From NCBI RefSeq assembly GCF_002006355.2, contig NZ_CP096980.1, positions 496,001 through 560,000 on the forward strand: a stretch of DNA of 64,000 nucleotides. Direction: 5' to 3'. Each line of letters opens with the position of its first letter. Position 1 is the stretch's first letter. The notes under the pieces were generated by a model that did no database searches, was not told the DNA's origin, and worked only from the letters and a program-made list of their open reading frames with translations. Both the position numbers and the translations under genes were made by a program. Origin of the DNA: Clostridium felsineum DSM 794. GTDB taxonomy: Bacteria; Bacillota; Clostridia; Clostridiales; Clostridiaceae. Shown piece by piece: positions 34,620 through 43,254 of the stretch.

Positions 34620-36176
34620 GTGAGTATTTTAAATGTCAAAAATGTAAACCATGGCTTTGGTGATAGAGCTATTTTTGAAGATGTGTCGTTTAGGCTTTTA
34701 AAAGGGGAACATGTTGGACTAATTGGTGCAAATGGTGAAGGTAAATCCACTTTTATGAGTATAATAACAGGAAAACTTATGCCAGACGAAGGAGTAATTG
34801 AATGGTCTAACAATGTCAGAGTTGGATATATGGACCAGCATGCAAGCCTTCAAAAGGGAAAAACTATAAAGGATGTATTAAAGGATGCCTTTAAATATCT
34901 CTTTGATATGGAAGCAAAGATGATGGAAATTACCGATAAAATGGCAGAGGCATCAGAGGACGAGCTTCAAAAGTTATTAGATGAAATGGGAACTATACAA
35001 GATACCTTAGATAACAATGATTTCTATGTTATAGATGTTAAAATAGAAGAGATTGCTAAGGGACTTGGAATTACAGATATAGGACTTGATAAAGATGTAG
35101 CAGATTTAAGTGGTGGTCAGAGAACAAAAGTGCTTCTTGCTAAGCTTTTACTAGAGAAACCAGATATACTTTTGTTAGATGAGCCTACGAACTATCTTGA
35201 TGAAGTTCATATTGAATGGCTTAAAAGATTTTTAAATGATTTTGAGAATGCTTTTATTTTAATATCTCATGATATACCATTTTTAAACTCTGTTATTAAT
35301 GTAATATATCATATTGATAACAGGAAGTTAACTAGGTATGCAGGAGATTATGATAACTTCATGAGAGTTTATGAAGCAAATAAAAAGCAGGTTGAAGCAG
35401 CTTATGAAAGGCAACAGCAGGAAATTGCAAAGTTAAAGGATTTTGTTGCTAGAAATAAGGCAAGAGTTGCTACAACAGGAATGGCTAGAGCAAGACAAAA
35501 GCAGCTGGATAAGATGGATATAATAGAGAAGTCTCAAGAAAAACCAAAACCAGAGTTTAATTTTAAAACTGCTAGAACCTCAGGGAAGCTGATTTTTGAG
35601 ACTAAGGATTTAGTGGTGGGGTATGATACTCCTCTTTCAAAGCCTTTGAATCTTACTATGGAAAGAGGACAAAAAATAGCTTTAGTAGGAGCAAATGGTT
35701 TAGGAAAAACAACTCTTTTAAAGAGCTTACTTGGAAAAATTAAACCTATATCTGGTTCGGTTGAACTTGGTGATTATCAGTACATAGGATATTTTGAACA
35801 AGAAATTAAAGAAGCAAACTACAAGACCTGTATTGAAGAGGTTTGGGAGGAGTTTCCAGCGTACACTCAATATGAAGTCAGAGCAGCACTAGCAAAGTGT
35901 GGACTTACAACTAAGCATATAGAAAGCAAAGTTATGGTTTTAAGTGGAGGAGAGCAGGCAAAGGTAAGACTTTGTAAGCTTATAAACAATGAAACCAATA
36001 TATTAATACTAGACGAACCTACAAATCACTTGGATGTAGATGCAAAGGATGAACTTAAAAGAGCACTTAAGGAGTATAAAGGAAGTATTCTTTTAGTTTG
36101 CCATGAGCCTGAATTCTACAGAGATGTGGTTACAGATGTTTGGAATTGTGAAGAGTGGACTACAAAGATAGTGTAA
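34620..36176 (+). CDS. ABC-F family ATPase (ribosome-associated)
   Basis: A 518-residue protein with two ATPase domains and no membrane segments. Walker A motifs are GANGEGKST and GANGLGKTT; signatures are LSGGQRTKV and LSGGEQAKV; Walker B regions are ILLLDEPTNYLD and ILILDEPTNHLD. A charged linker lies between them. ABC-F proteins act at the ribosomal E site in translation control or antibiotic protection; YkpA/YbiT-type housekeeping is likely here. GTG at 34620 follows GGAGG by 5 nt; the ATG at 34599 lacks a ribosome site. Confidence 0.85.
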   Translation: MSILNVKNVNHGFGDRAIFEDVSFRLLKGEHVGLIGANGEGKSTFMSIITGKLMPDEGVIEWSNNVRVGYMDQHASLQKGKTIKDVLKDAFKYLFDMEAKMMEITDKMAEASEDELQKLLDEMGTIQDTLDNNDFYVIDVKIEEIAKGLGITDIGLDKDVADLSGGQRTKVLLAKLLLEKPDILLLDEPTNYLDEVHIEWLKRFLNDFENAFILISHDIPFLNSVINVIYHIDNRKLTRYAGDYDNFMRVYEANKKQVEAAYERQQQEIAKLKDFVARNKARVATTGMARARQKQLDKMDIIEKSQEKPKPEFNFKTARTSGKLIFETKDLVVGYDTPLSKPLNLTMERGQKIALVGANGLGKTTLLKSLLGKIKPISGSVELGDYQYIGYFEQEIKEANYKTCIEEVWEEFPAYTQYEVRAALAKCGLTTKHIESKVMVLSGGEQAKVRLCKLINNETNILILDEPTNHLDVDAKDELKRALKEYKGSILLVCHEPEFYRDVVTDVWNCEEWTTKIV

Positions 36177-36206
36177 AAAAGTTTTGAATATGTATTAGTA
36201 AATAGA

Positions 36207-36246
36207 AAAAGAGCTATGCAGGGTGAGAATTTTGCATAGCTCTTTT
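36207..36246. terminator. Bidirectional terminator
   Basis: A 14-bp perfect stem (AAAAGAGCTATGCA) with a 12-nt loop and T-run between convergent genes. Confidence 0.8.
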
Positions 36247-36267
36247 AATTACAAAGCGAATATACTC

Positions 36268-37227
36268 TTAAACTCCTCTATTAACCCATCTAGTAAATAT
36301 TGTAGCTTTTCTAAACCATAATAGATTAATTACTAAAAGTAGAGCACTGCCAGCTAAAACTTGCAGAGGGTATGTCCACAAACTTTGGGCAGGTATTATT
36401 GCTGGTAACAAAGAAAGAGCGGCGGCAGGTGGTAATGAAAATCTTAAAAGGTGAAAAATAAGTAAAACACAACTCACAGATAAACAAGCTGAAAGCCAAA
36501 TAGGTAAATGTAATAAGTCACAGATAAGGTATAACCACATTACGCCTAAAAAAGCTGATAGCACTGGTAATATAAATACTAGTAACCTATTATTCTTTAG
36601 TTTACTGTTAGGACTACATAGTTCAACAAAAGCAACAATTAAAGGTGGTGCTATGATGTACTTGCAGTTAAAATATAAAGACACTGTTAAAACCAGTAAA
36701 ACACTTATAAGTAACTTAGCCCAATGCACTAATTCTTCGGTGTCAAGCTTGGCTTTTTTTTCTTTTTTGATTTTTTTATTTAAATCTGAACTTGTATTTT
36801 TAGAGTAAAAGCTAATTATTAGCTTATTACCCAGGGCAATTATCCCTGTAAGTACACATACAGATAAAGGGTAGTACCAACTTTCACTGTGTAAGAGAAT
36901 TGGAAGAATTGATGCTGATAAAGCGGGATATATTTCTGAACCAATGAGCTTTAATTGTAAAAACACAAGTATAAAAGCAACTGCCACCATAAAAATAGTT
37001 GGAGACGGCAAAAATTTATTTATTAATATTCCAGTTAAAGCGCCCATAGTAGGTGAAAACCAAAAGTGAAGACTTTTATTTTCAGAAGTTGATTTAGACA
37101 TAAGCCAAGCACTGATAACAAGTGCAGAAACCTCTGGAAAGATAATTTCTTTTTGACCTATATATACTGAAATCATGCACATAATAATTATCAATAATAT
37201 GGCTAAAGGTATAAATTTCTTTTTCAT
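36268..37227 (-). CDS. HPP-like integral membrane protein
   Basis: A 319-residue protein with about ten hydrophobic segments in two similar halves, joined by a lysine-rich cytoplasmic linker (SDLNKKIKKEKKAKLDTEELV) near residue 160. The SLPPAAALSLLPAIIP stretch in the last third resembles the HPPAGATAL signature of HPP-family proteins, some of which carry nitrite. The assignment is tentative. The ATG at 37227 follows AGGAG; an upstream in-frame extension lacks a ribosome site. Confidence 0.6.
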   Translation of the reverse strand: MKKKFIPLAILLIIIMCMISVYIGQKEIIFPEVSALVISAWLMSKSTSENKSLHFWFSPTMGALTGILINKFLPSPTIFMVAVAFILVFLQLKLIGSEIYPALSASILPILLHSESWYYPLSVCVLTGIIALGNKLIISFYSKNTSSDLNKKIKKEKKAKLDTEELVHWAKLLISVLLVLTVSLYFNCKYIIAPPLIVAFVELCSPNSKLKNNRLLVFILPVLSAFLGVMWLYLICDLLHLPIWLSACLSVSCVLLIFHLLRFSLPPAAALSLLPAIIPAQSLWTYPLQVLAGSALLLVINLLWFRKATIFTRWVNRGV

Positions 37228-37446
37228 ATAAACACTCCTATAATGTAATAAATATATTGTCTTATTAAATAATTCGACAAAATTCACATAAACCAATGTA
37301 CTTAAATAACATATATCTATTGTTTTGAGTTGTCAAGGAAGGTGCACTTAAGTATATTAAGAAGCTTCATATGTTTTTTATAATACTAAAATATAGTTTT
37401 ATGGGTAAGCTAACTTTAGTAAACAATAGTACAAAGGAGAAATTAA

Positions 37447-37953
37447 ATGAAGCAAGTTATTTACAAGTATTTAGTATATATTATTTATTTTTTAGGCATA
37501 GGAATGACTTCAAGTGGCATTGTACTTATGCCATTTAACATTATAAGATACTCAATAATATTAAGTATTGGATTGGGACTATTTTTAATCGGCTCAGTTT
37601 TTAATGAAGTCGTGATAAATAAACAGCATTTATCATTAGTAGAAACTATAAAATTGGTTATTCTTTCTCTTACTTTAGCAATGGGTATAGGAATGATAAG
37701 TGGTGGAATAGTTCATTTTAAGGAAAGTCCAAGATATGTCATGTATCTTATACCTCTAGGAATTGTGATTTCTTTTATTAGTTTTACTTTTAAAAATAAA
37801 TTTGAACTTACAAAGAAAGAGAATCTGACAATGTTTTTAGGAATAATAATATTAGCATTTATAGCTTACATTATTTTAAGAATGTTTGTGATGAATACAA
37901 CTATGAACATGACTCCTGGAGGAGATATATTTAAGAATGGTCATGGTCACTAA
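37447..37953 (+). CDS. Hypothetical membrane protein with His-rich tail
   Basis: A 168-residue protein with five hydrophobic segments in a hairpin-like arrangement (LGIGMTSSGIVLMPF and AMGIGMISGGIVHF repeat one another, suggesting an internal duplication). It ends in a short methionine- and histidine-containing tail (GHGH). I do not recognise a family. AAAGGAG precedes the ATG. Confidence 0.6.
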   Translation: MKQVIYKYLVYIIYFLGIGMTSSGIVLMPFNIIRYSIILSIGLGLFLIGSVFNEVVINKQHLSLVETIKLVILSLTLAMGIGMISGGIVHFKESPRYVMYLIPLGIVISFISFTFKNKFELTKKENLTMFLGIIILAFIAYIILRMFVMNTTMNMTPGGDIFKNGHGH

Positions 37954-38062
37954 CTAGTTTGTAATATTAACATGTATACGTAATACTTTTCTAATAAATT
38001 GCTAGGGAAATTAAGTATAAGTATACAGTTAGAGGAAATACATTATAAAGGGGCATATTATA

Positions 38063-39334
38063 ATGAATACTTTAAAATATAGTAAGTCTTCTAAGAGAAG
38101 AACTATAGCATTTCTTGGTTTATTAGGAACAAGTCAATTACATTTAAGAAATCCTTATATAATTGCTTTTTGGTCGGCAGCTTTTCCAGGGATGGGGCAT
38201 TTATTGCTATCAAAATATTTGAGGGGATTTTTTTTATTTACATGGGAAGTAGTAGTAAATTATAAAGCTCATGTTAACTTATTGATATTATATTCATTCT
38301 TGGGGGAATTTGAAAAAGCAAAGCAGGTTGTTAATATTCAGTGGCTCTCCTTCTATATTCCTGCATATCTTTTTGCGGTATGGGATAGTTATCGAACAAC
38401 AATAGATTTAAATCATGCGTATATATTAGCGGCAAGAGAAGATGCAGAGATTAAGCCCTTTAAAATAAGTACTATGGGAATTAATTATTTGGATAAAAGA
38501 GAACCATGGGTTGCAGCGATTTGGTCATTGCTGGTTCCTGGTGGAGGTCAATTATATTTACATAGACTTATTACTGCATTCTTTATACTTACTTGGTGGA
38601 TTGTGATATGTTTAAATGCTAAATTTCTGCCATCAATGCATTATACTTTATTGGGAGATTTTCAAAGAGCAAAATCAATTTTAGATATGCAGTGGGCATT
38701 GAACATTCCTTCAGTTTATTTTTTTGCTATGTATGATGCTTACACAAATACAGTTGAGAATAACAAATTATTTGATTGGGAACAATCCAAATTCTTTAAT
38801 AAAGAGTACCAAAATTCAAACTTTATAATGCCACTAAAAAAACATGTAGGAGGTGATAAAATGTATGTGATTTCTACTTTTGAACATTCAATATATTTAG
38901 AGTTAGCTATTACAGAGATTCAGAAGAAAGGAGTTAAGAAAGAAAATATTATGGCAATCCCTTTAGATAAAAGAGAAGAACAAATAAATTTATTTGATTC
39001 TATTCACAGTTCTGACGGATTAAGTTTATTTGATTTACCTGCCATTCTTGCAGTTATAGGTGGAATATTTGGAGGAGTATATGGTTTTGTCTTAAAGTGG
39101 GGACCTTTAATATGGGGCTTAATTGGTATATTAATTTGTTTTGCAATTGGTTTTATTATTAAATTGATGATAGTGAAAAAGTATAGTGGTAGGCAAAATA
39201 ATAAACGAGCAGAAGAGGTTGTTGTTATAATAGAATGCATTGAGAATCAATTGGAAACAGTGAGAAATATATTATGGAATAATAATGCCCTTGGAGTTAG
39301 AAAATTAGATATAAATAATAGTAAAATAAACTAG
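38063..39334 (+). CDS. Membrane protein with two tandem homologous units
   Basis: A 423-residue protein. Residues about 30-125 and 147-245 are clearly related: both have NPYIIAFWSAAFPGMGHLLL / EPWVAAIWSLLVPGGGQLYL, then FFLFTW / FFILTW, LLGEFEKAK / LLGDFQRAK and FAVWDSYR / FAMYDAYT. The C-terminal third has a soluble YVISTFEHSIYLELAITEI segment and a glycine-rich membrane pair near 330-375. The function is unknown. The next gene, 39 nt downstream, is a CBO0543-like membrane protein, so the two probably act together, perhaps in the spore or envelope. Confidence 0.6.
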   Translation: MNTLKYSKSSKRRTIAFLGLLGTSQLHLRNPYIIAFWSAAFPGMGHLLLSKYLRGFFLFTWEVVVNYKAHVNLLILYSFLGEFEKAKQVVNIQWLSFYIPAYLFAVWDSYRTTIDLNHAYILAAREDAEIKPFKISTMGINYLDKREPWVAAIWSLLVPGGGQLYLHRLITAFFILTWWIVICLNAKFLPSMHYTLLGDFQRAKSILDMQWALNIPSVYFFAMYDAYTNTVENNKLFDWEQSKFFNKEYQNSNFIMPLKKHVGGDKMYVISTFEHSIYLELAITEIQKKGVKKENIMAIPLDKREEQINLFDSIHSSDGLSLFDLPAILAVIGGIFGGVYGFVLKWGPLIWGLIGILICFAIGFIIKLMIVKKYSGRQNNKRAEEVVVIIECIENQLETVRNILWNNNALGVRKLDINNSKIN

Positions 39335-39372
39335 TAGTTTTTAAAATAGTTAATAAACAGCTGGAGGAACTG

Positions 39373-39852
39373 ATGAACAAGGAATATATAATTTATATTT
39401 TTGAATCAATACTAATTATATTTTTGTTATTTCGTTTTATTCCTAAAGATAAAATTCGTGAAGCACATGTGGCATATTTATTTAAGTTAGTAATAACATG
39501 GTTAGTTGGATTAATAGTAGCGGAATATAGGCTTATTGAATATCCTGTTAGAATGTTTCCTTATGCAACTAAAGCAAATTTTTTATTTGAGTTTTTCCTA
39601 TATCCTTCTATCTGTACATTATTCATAGTAAATTATCCTGAAAAGAAAAATATTTTTAGTAAATTTATGTATTATTTTTATTACTGTAGTTCATTAACAA
39701 TTTTTGAAATATTTCAAGAAAGATATACGAAGGTTCTAACGTATATACATTGGACTTGGTATATAACGTGGATTACATTTTTTATTACGTTTTTTTTAGC
39801 GCAAAAATATAATAAGTGGTTTTTTAGTAAAGTTAAAATAGTTAAAAAATAA
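39373..39852 (+). CDS. CBO0543-family membrane protein
   Basis: A 159-residue protein with four or five hydrophobic segments and the family pattern AEYRLIEYPVRMFPYATKANFLFEFFLYPSICTLF. The function of the family is unknown; members are common in spore-forming Clostridium and Bacillus. It is probably in an operon with the tandem-unit membrane protein upstream. Confidence 0.7.
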   Translation: MNKEYIIYIFESILIIFLLFRFIPKDKIREAHVAYLFKLVITWLVGLIVAEYRLIEYPVRMFPYATKANFLFEFFLYPSICTLFIVNYPEKKNIFSKFMYYFYYCSSLTIFEIFQERYTKVLTYIHWTWYITWITFFITFFLAQKYNKWFFSKVKIVKK

Positions 39853-39870
39853 TAATTTATATAAAAAATA

Positions 39871-39910
39871 TTGACAACCACAATTTAATTGTGTAAAATT
39901 TAATTGTGGT
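39871..39910 (+). promoter_or_regulatory. Promoter overlaid by an ACCACAATT operator
   Basis: Perfect TTGACA (39871-39876), 17 nt, TAAAAT (39894-39899). A dyad ACCACAATT (39877-39885) / AATTGTGGT (39902-39910) brackets the -10 box. The dodecamer AATTTAATTGTG also occurs twice in direct orientation, at 39882 and 39897. A dimeric repressor binding here would block the promoter. Its gene is not adjacent. Confidence 0.65.
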
Positions 39911-39981
39911 GAAGATGAATTGAAAATATAATAAGTTAAAGATATAAAAATTATGATTTGAAATTAAGGAGGAAGTTTATT

Positions 39982-40731
39982 ATGGAAATTAAAGCTGTTA
40001 AATTATATGAGGGTGGTTTCATGACACAAGATTTCGCTTTTGGAGGTACTTTAGATAAAGCACAGTTGGATGAAGCAAAAATATATGAGTCAAGTCTTCA
40101 AAATTATGTTATTGATACAGGAAATGAAGTTATATTAATAGATACAGGAGTTCCGTCTGAAGTACCTGATGCACCAGCAAAAGAAGGACAAAAGATATAC
40201 CAAGGACATAAGATAGAAGATTATTTGTCGGCATTAAATTCTCTTGGATATAAGAAAGAACAAGTTACTAAAATATTATTAACTCATAAGCACCCAGATC
40301 ATTCTGGTGAGTTAAGAAGTTTTCCAAATGCAAAAATTTATCTTTCACAAAAAGAAGCAGCTGCATTAAAGCTTGATGGTGAAAATATTGTAAGGGCAGA
40401 ATTCAAAGATGGTCCGTATCATAATTTTGATAAAAGTGAAAAAATAACAGAGGGAGTGTACTTTATTCCAGCACCGGGACATACTACTGGAAACTCTATT
40501 GTAATTGTAGAAAAGGATGGCATATTCTATATGATACATGGAGATGTAACTTATACTGATGCTGCACTTATAGAAAATCAATTATCTGTTGTGTTTGAAG
40601 ATAAGGAAGCTGCAAAAGAAACTCTCAAAAGTGTAAGGGGATTTATAAAAAATAATCCAACTGTATATCTTTCAACACATACACCAGAAGCACTTAAGCA
40701 CTTAGATGGAAAAGAAATTATGAAGCTATAA
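39982..40731 (+). CDS. Metallo-beta-lactamase-fold hydrolase (N-acyl homoserine lactonase-like)
   Basis: A 249-residue protein with the metal motif His102, His104, Asp106, His107 (HKHPDH), a later PAPGHTTG histidine and an HGDVTYTD aspartate, the complete two-metal set. Overall form resembles the AttM/AiiA lactonase branch. Quenching of acyl-homoserine lactones is unproven; other lactones or esters are possible. ATG at 39982 follows AAGGAGG. It is monocistronic, driven by a promoter with a clear operator. Confidence 0.78.
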   Translation: MEIKAVKLYEGGFMTQDFAFGGTLDKAQLDEAKIYESSLQNYVIDTGNEVILIDTGVPSEVPDAPAKEGQKIYQGHKIEDYLSALNSLGYKKEQVTKILLTHKHPDHSGELRSFPNAKIYLSQKEAAALKLDGENIVRAEFKDGPYHNFDKSEKITEGVYFIPAPGHTTGNSIVIVEKDGIFYMIHGDVTYTDAALIENQLSVVFEDKEAAKETLKSVRGFIKNNPTVYLSTHTPEALKHLDGKEIMKL

Positions 40732-40732
40732 T

Positions 40733-40777
40733 ACAAATTTCCCACATAGATTTATCGAATTTATGTGGGAAATTTGT
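40733..40777. terminator. Terminator after the lactonase-like gene
   Basis: A 16-bp perfect stem (ACAAATTTCCCACATA arm) with a 13-nt loop, followed by ATTTTTTG. Confidence 0.8.
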
Positions 40778-40826
40778 ATTTTTTGTTATATAGTATATTT
40801 AAAGATATTTAGAGGAGGAGTTGCCA

Positions 40827-40865
40827 TTGGTATTTAAAGGTTTGTTAGGAGGTATAGATACTTAA
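40827..40865 (+). CDS. Tiny possible leader peptide ORF
   Basis: A TTG-started frame of 12 codons (MVFKGLLGGIDT) is preceded by a very strong AGAGGAGGAG ribosome site 7 nt upstream and ends 28 nt before the acetyltransferase gene. The ribosome site is better than that of many real genes here. It could be a regulatory leader, a decoy or a remnant of a longer gene. Confidence 0.35.
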   Translation: MVFKGLLGGIDT

Positions 40866-40893
40866 AATTGATTTTATTGGAGGAAATTTAACA

Positions 40894-41427
40894 ATGAATG
40901 ATGAACTATTTAATAGAAATGGCAGCGTAGAAGGAGAAAGATTAAGGCTAGTACCACTAAATACACAACAACTTAAATTATCTTTAGAAGACTACATGAA
41001 ATTTCAGAAATCTTTAGAATTAAAGGTAGGTTACAATGTTTTAGATGGAGAAATGCAATATGCTATGAAGATAAGATTAAAGAAAGTATTAGAAGACCCT
41101 GAAAATTGGTTGTGGTTAACAAATTGGGCTATAGTACTTAAAGAGCAAAAGGAAATAGTTGGTTTTATAATGCTTAAGGGATATCCTAATAAGCTAGGTG
41201 AAGTAATTATGGGATATGGTATAAATGAAGGACATAGAAAAAATGGATATGCCACTGAAGCTGTAAAGGTAATGAAACGATGGATTTTTAAGGATCCTAA
41301 AACACTTTGTATTGTTGCAGATACAGAAAAAGATAATATATTATCTCATAAGGTTTTAATAAATGCAGGTGCAGTTAAGTATAAGGAAAATGATGAAATA
41401 GTATGGTGGAAAATAGAAAAAAATTAA
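40894..41427 (+). CDS. RimJ/RimL-type GNAT acetyltransferase
   Basis: A 177-residue protein with the Acetyltransf_3 pattern: an N-terminal GERLRLVPLN strand, then VIMGYGINEGHRKNGYATEAVKVM (acetyl-CoA loop RKNGYA) near 108 and ADTEKDNILSHKVLINAGAVKYKE near 143. It probably acetylates an alpha-amine or a small-molecule amine. GGAGG precedes the ATG. A tiny ORF with a strong ribosome site sits just upstream. Confidence 0.75.
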   Translation: MNDELFNRNGSVEGERLRLVPLNTQQLKLSLEDYMKFQKSLELKVGYNVLDGEMQYAMKIRLKKVLEDPENWLWLTNWAIVLKEQKEIVGFIMLKGYPNKLGEVIMGYGINEGHRKNGYATEAVKVMKRWIFKDPKTLCIVADTEKDNILSHKVLINAGAVKYKENDEIVWWKIEKN

Positions 41428-41439
41428 AATAGATAATTA

Positions 41440-41486
41440 AGGTGTATGACTTATTTTGGGATTTTTGCAAAATAAGCTGACGCCTT
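41440..41486 (+). terminator. Terminator after the acetyltransferase
   Basis: An imperfect hairpin with an inner 10-bp stem (CTTATTTTG with CAAAATAAG) and outer AGGTGT/ACGCCT pairing, followed by six Ts. Confidence 0.65.
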
Positions 41487-41603
41487 TTTTATTTAACTTT
41501 TTTTCAAGTAGAATAACAATAAATACTGCAAGTTACATATAGTAGTTAAAAATGTATTTAAAATCAATTAAAAGATAATAATTGATTTTATTCCATAAAA
41601 AGG

Positions 41604-41632
41604 TTGACAATAAAATGAAATAAGATTAGAAT
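41604..41632 (+). promoter_or_regulatory. Promoter of the SPASM radical SAM gene
   Basis: Perfect TTGACA at 41604-41609, 17 nt, TAGAAT at 41627-41632. It would give a ~40-nt leader before the ATG at 41678. Confidence 0.6.
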
Positions 41633-41677
41633 TATATCGAATAATCAGATAATTTCAAAATAAAGGAAGTTGATATT

Positions 41678-42778
41678 ATGGCACATTACAGAAAAAAAGC
41701 AATAACTTTTTTTGTTAGTAACACATGTAATTTAGCATGTACGTATTGTTATATTCCAAAACGTGAAATAATAAAAGGTTCTATTGATATTGAATTTGCA
41801 AGAGCAGGATTAAAAGAATTTTTTGAGACAACAGGAATATATGCAATTAGATTTTTTAGCTCAGGTGAAGCTACAGTTCAGTTTGATAAAATGAAGGAAA
41901 TTTTACAAGAAGCACGAAAATTAGCAAATGGAAATAAAGTACAAGTTGAACTGCAAACTAATGGATTTTTCAATGATGAAGTAGCTGATTGGGTGGATAA
42001 AAATGTAGATATTTTATGGATATCTTTTGATGGACCAGCAGAAATTAATGATTGTCAAAGACCAACAGTAGGAAATAAGCCTTCTAGTGAAATTGTACTA
42101 AAAAATATAAAAAGATTTGTTAATAATCCCAAAATGCAGTTTGGGGTAAGAGCAACAATTTTACCACAAAATTTTGATAAACAAGTGGAATTGATAGAAT
42201 ATTTTAAGGAACTAAGAATAAAATGGGTTTGTGGTGCACCAACTTATAGTTCACCTGTTAATGAGAAGGTACATATACCAACTCTTTTAAATTTTGCCAA
42301 AGGTTTTGTACCAGCTTTTTATAGAGCACAAGAATTAGGTATGTTCTATCAAACTCATCTTATGTATAACTTTGATGAAGAAGTAACGTGCAATTGTCGT
42401 TCATGTACTACACCTATTACACCTGAGCTTACTACAGATGGATATGTATCTTGTTGTGATTGGGGATCATTTGGTCCTGAACATCTTCCAGGTACATTAC
42501 AACAATGTATTTATGGAAAATGGGATAAAGAAAATAAGAAAATAATATATTTTGAAGACAAAGTTAAGCGTATTCAAGATAGAAATGTAGATGTATTAGG
42601 ACAAGGGGATTGCAAGGGATGTGAATACCTTAAAAATTGTGCAGGGGGTTGTATTGGTAAAGTTATGTCTGTATCAGGTGATCTGCACAAAAAAGATCCT
42701 AATTGGTGTCAGGCAGTGCATTACCTTGGACAACATATAAAAAGAAATACAGGACTTTATCCAGTTCGTCATTCTTAA
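41678..42778 (+). CDS. Radical SAM/SPASM-domain enzyme (maturase-like)
   Basis: A 366-residue protein. The radical SAM cluster cysteines are Cys17, Cys21 and Cys24 (CNLACTYCY). SFDGPAEINDCQRP near 115 is typical of the SPASM group. The C-terminal part has CNCRSCTTPITPE, VSCCDW and CKGCEYLKNCAGGC, enough cysteines for two auxiliary clusters. Relatives mature sulfatases or modify ribosomal peptides (RiPPs). No sulfatase or precursor peptide gene is visible within 2 kb. The gene has its own promoter and terminator. Confidence 0.78.
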   Translation: MAHYRKKAITFFVSNTCNLACTYCYIPKREIIKGSIDIEFARAGLKEFFETTGIYAIRFFSSGEATVQFDKMKEILQEARKLANGNKVQVELQTNGFFNDEVADWVDKNVDILWISFDGPAEINDCQRPTVGNKPSSEIVLKNIKRFVNNPKMQFGVRATILPQNFDKQVELIEYFKELRIKWVCGAPTYSSPVNEKVHIPTLLNFAKGFVPAFYRAQELGMFYQTHLMYNFDEEVTCNCRSCTTPITPELTTDGYVSCCDWGSFGPEHLPGTLQQCIYGKWDKENKKIIYFEDKVKRIQDRNVDVLGQGDCKGCEYLKNCAGGCIGKVMSVSGDLHKKDPNWCQAVHYLGQHIKRNTGLYPVRHS

Positions 42779-42890
42779 TATTTATTAAAATATGATAGTA
42801 AAAGTGTATTATAATTCTAAAGTATGTCATTACTGCTGTGTTTTTTGCAATAATTTATAGTATATGTACATCTAGAATATACATTAATAG

Positions 42891-42943
42891 AAACAGTAAT
42901 ACTATATAAATGATATGATATTTTTTATATAGTGTTACTGTTT
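42891..42943 (+). terminator. Terminator after the radical SAM gene
   Basis: A stem of about 18 bp (AAACAGTAATACTATATA arm, one G-T pair) with a 17-nt loop and seven Ts. Confidence 0.75.
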
Positions 42944-42954
42944 TTTTATATATG

Positions 42955-43023
42955 AAATGGAAAGTTAACTTGACATAGGAATTGCAAAATGATACATTAT
43001 AAATGGAAAGTAAACTTAACATA
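42955..43023 (+). repeat. Direct repeat / operator pair in front of the XRE regulator
   Basis: Two 23-nt copies (42955-42977 and 43001-43023, about 20 matches, 46-nt period) begin AAATGGAAAGT. The first contains the perfect palindrome AAGTTAACTT (42962-42971) and a TTGACA -35 box (42970-42975), with TACATT 17 nt later. The layout suggests autoregulation by the XRE protein encoded at 43051. Confidence 0.6.
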
Positions 43024-43050
43024 AAGTGTATTTTATAATGGGAGGTAATT

Positions 43051-43254
43051 GTGAAAAATAGATTAGAAGAAATACGAAAAAGACATGACATAAAGCAAGA
43101 AGAATTGGCAGTAGCACTTGAAGTATCAAGACAAACAATAGGCTCTCTAGAAAATGGTAGATATAATCCATCCATAATATTGGCGTTTAAAATTGCAAGA
43201 TATTTTAATATGAGTATTGAAGAAATATTTATTTACGAGGAGGAGAAAAAATGA
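43051..43254 (+). CDS. Small XRE-family transcriptional regulator
   Basis: A 67-residue protein that is essentially one Cro/C1-type helix-turn-helix (RLEEIRKRHDIKQEELAVALEVSRQTIGSLENGRYNPSIILAFKIARYF). GTG start 6 nt after GGAGG. Its stop overlaps the ATG of the next gene by 4 nt (ATGA), so the two are translationally coupled. This regulator/small-membrane-protein pair is common in clostridia. The repeated operator-like sites upstream are its likely target. Confidence 0.85.
   Translation: MKNRLEEIRKRHDIKQEELAVALEVSRQTIGSLENGRYNPSIILAFKIARYFNMSIEEIFIYEEEKK

Noticed and set aside
42955..43023. CRISPR array
   Set aside because: Only two imperfect copies are present and they overlap promoter elements; operator repeats explain them better.
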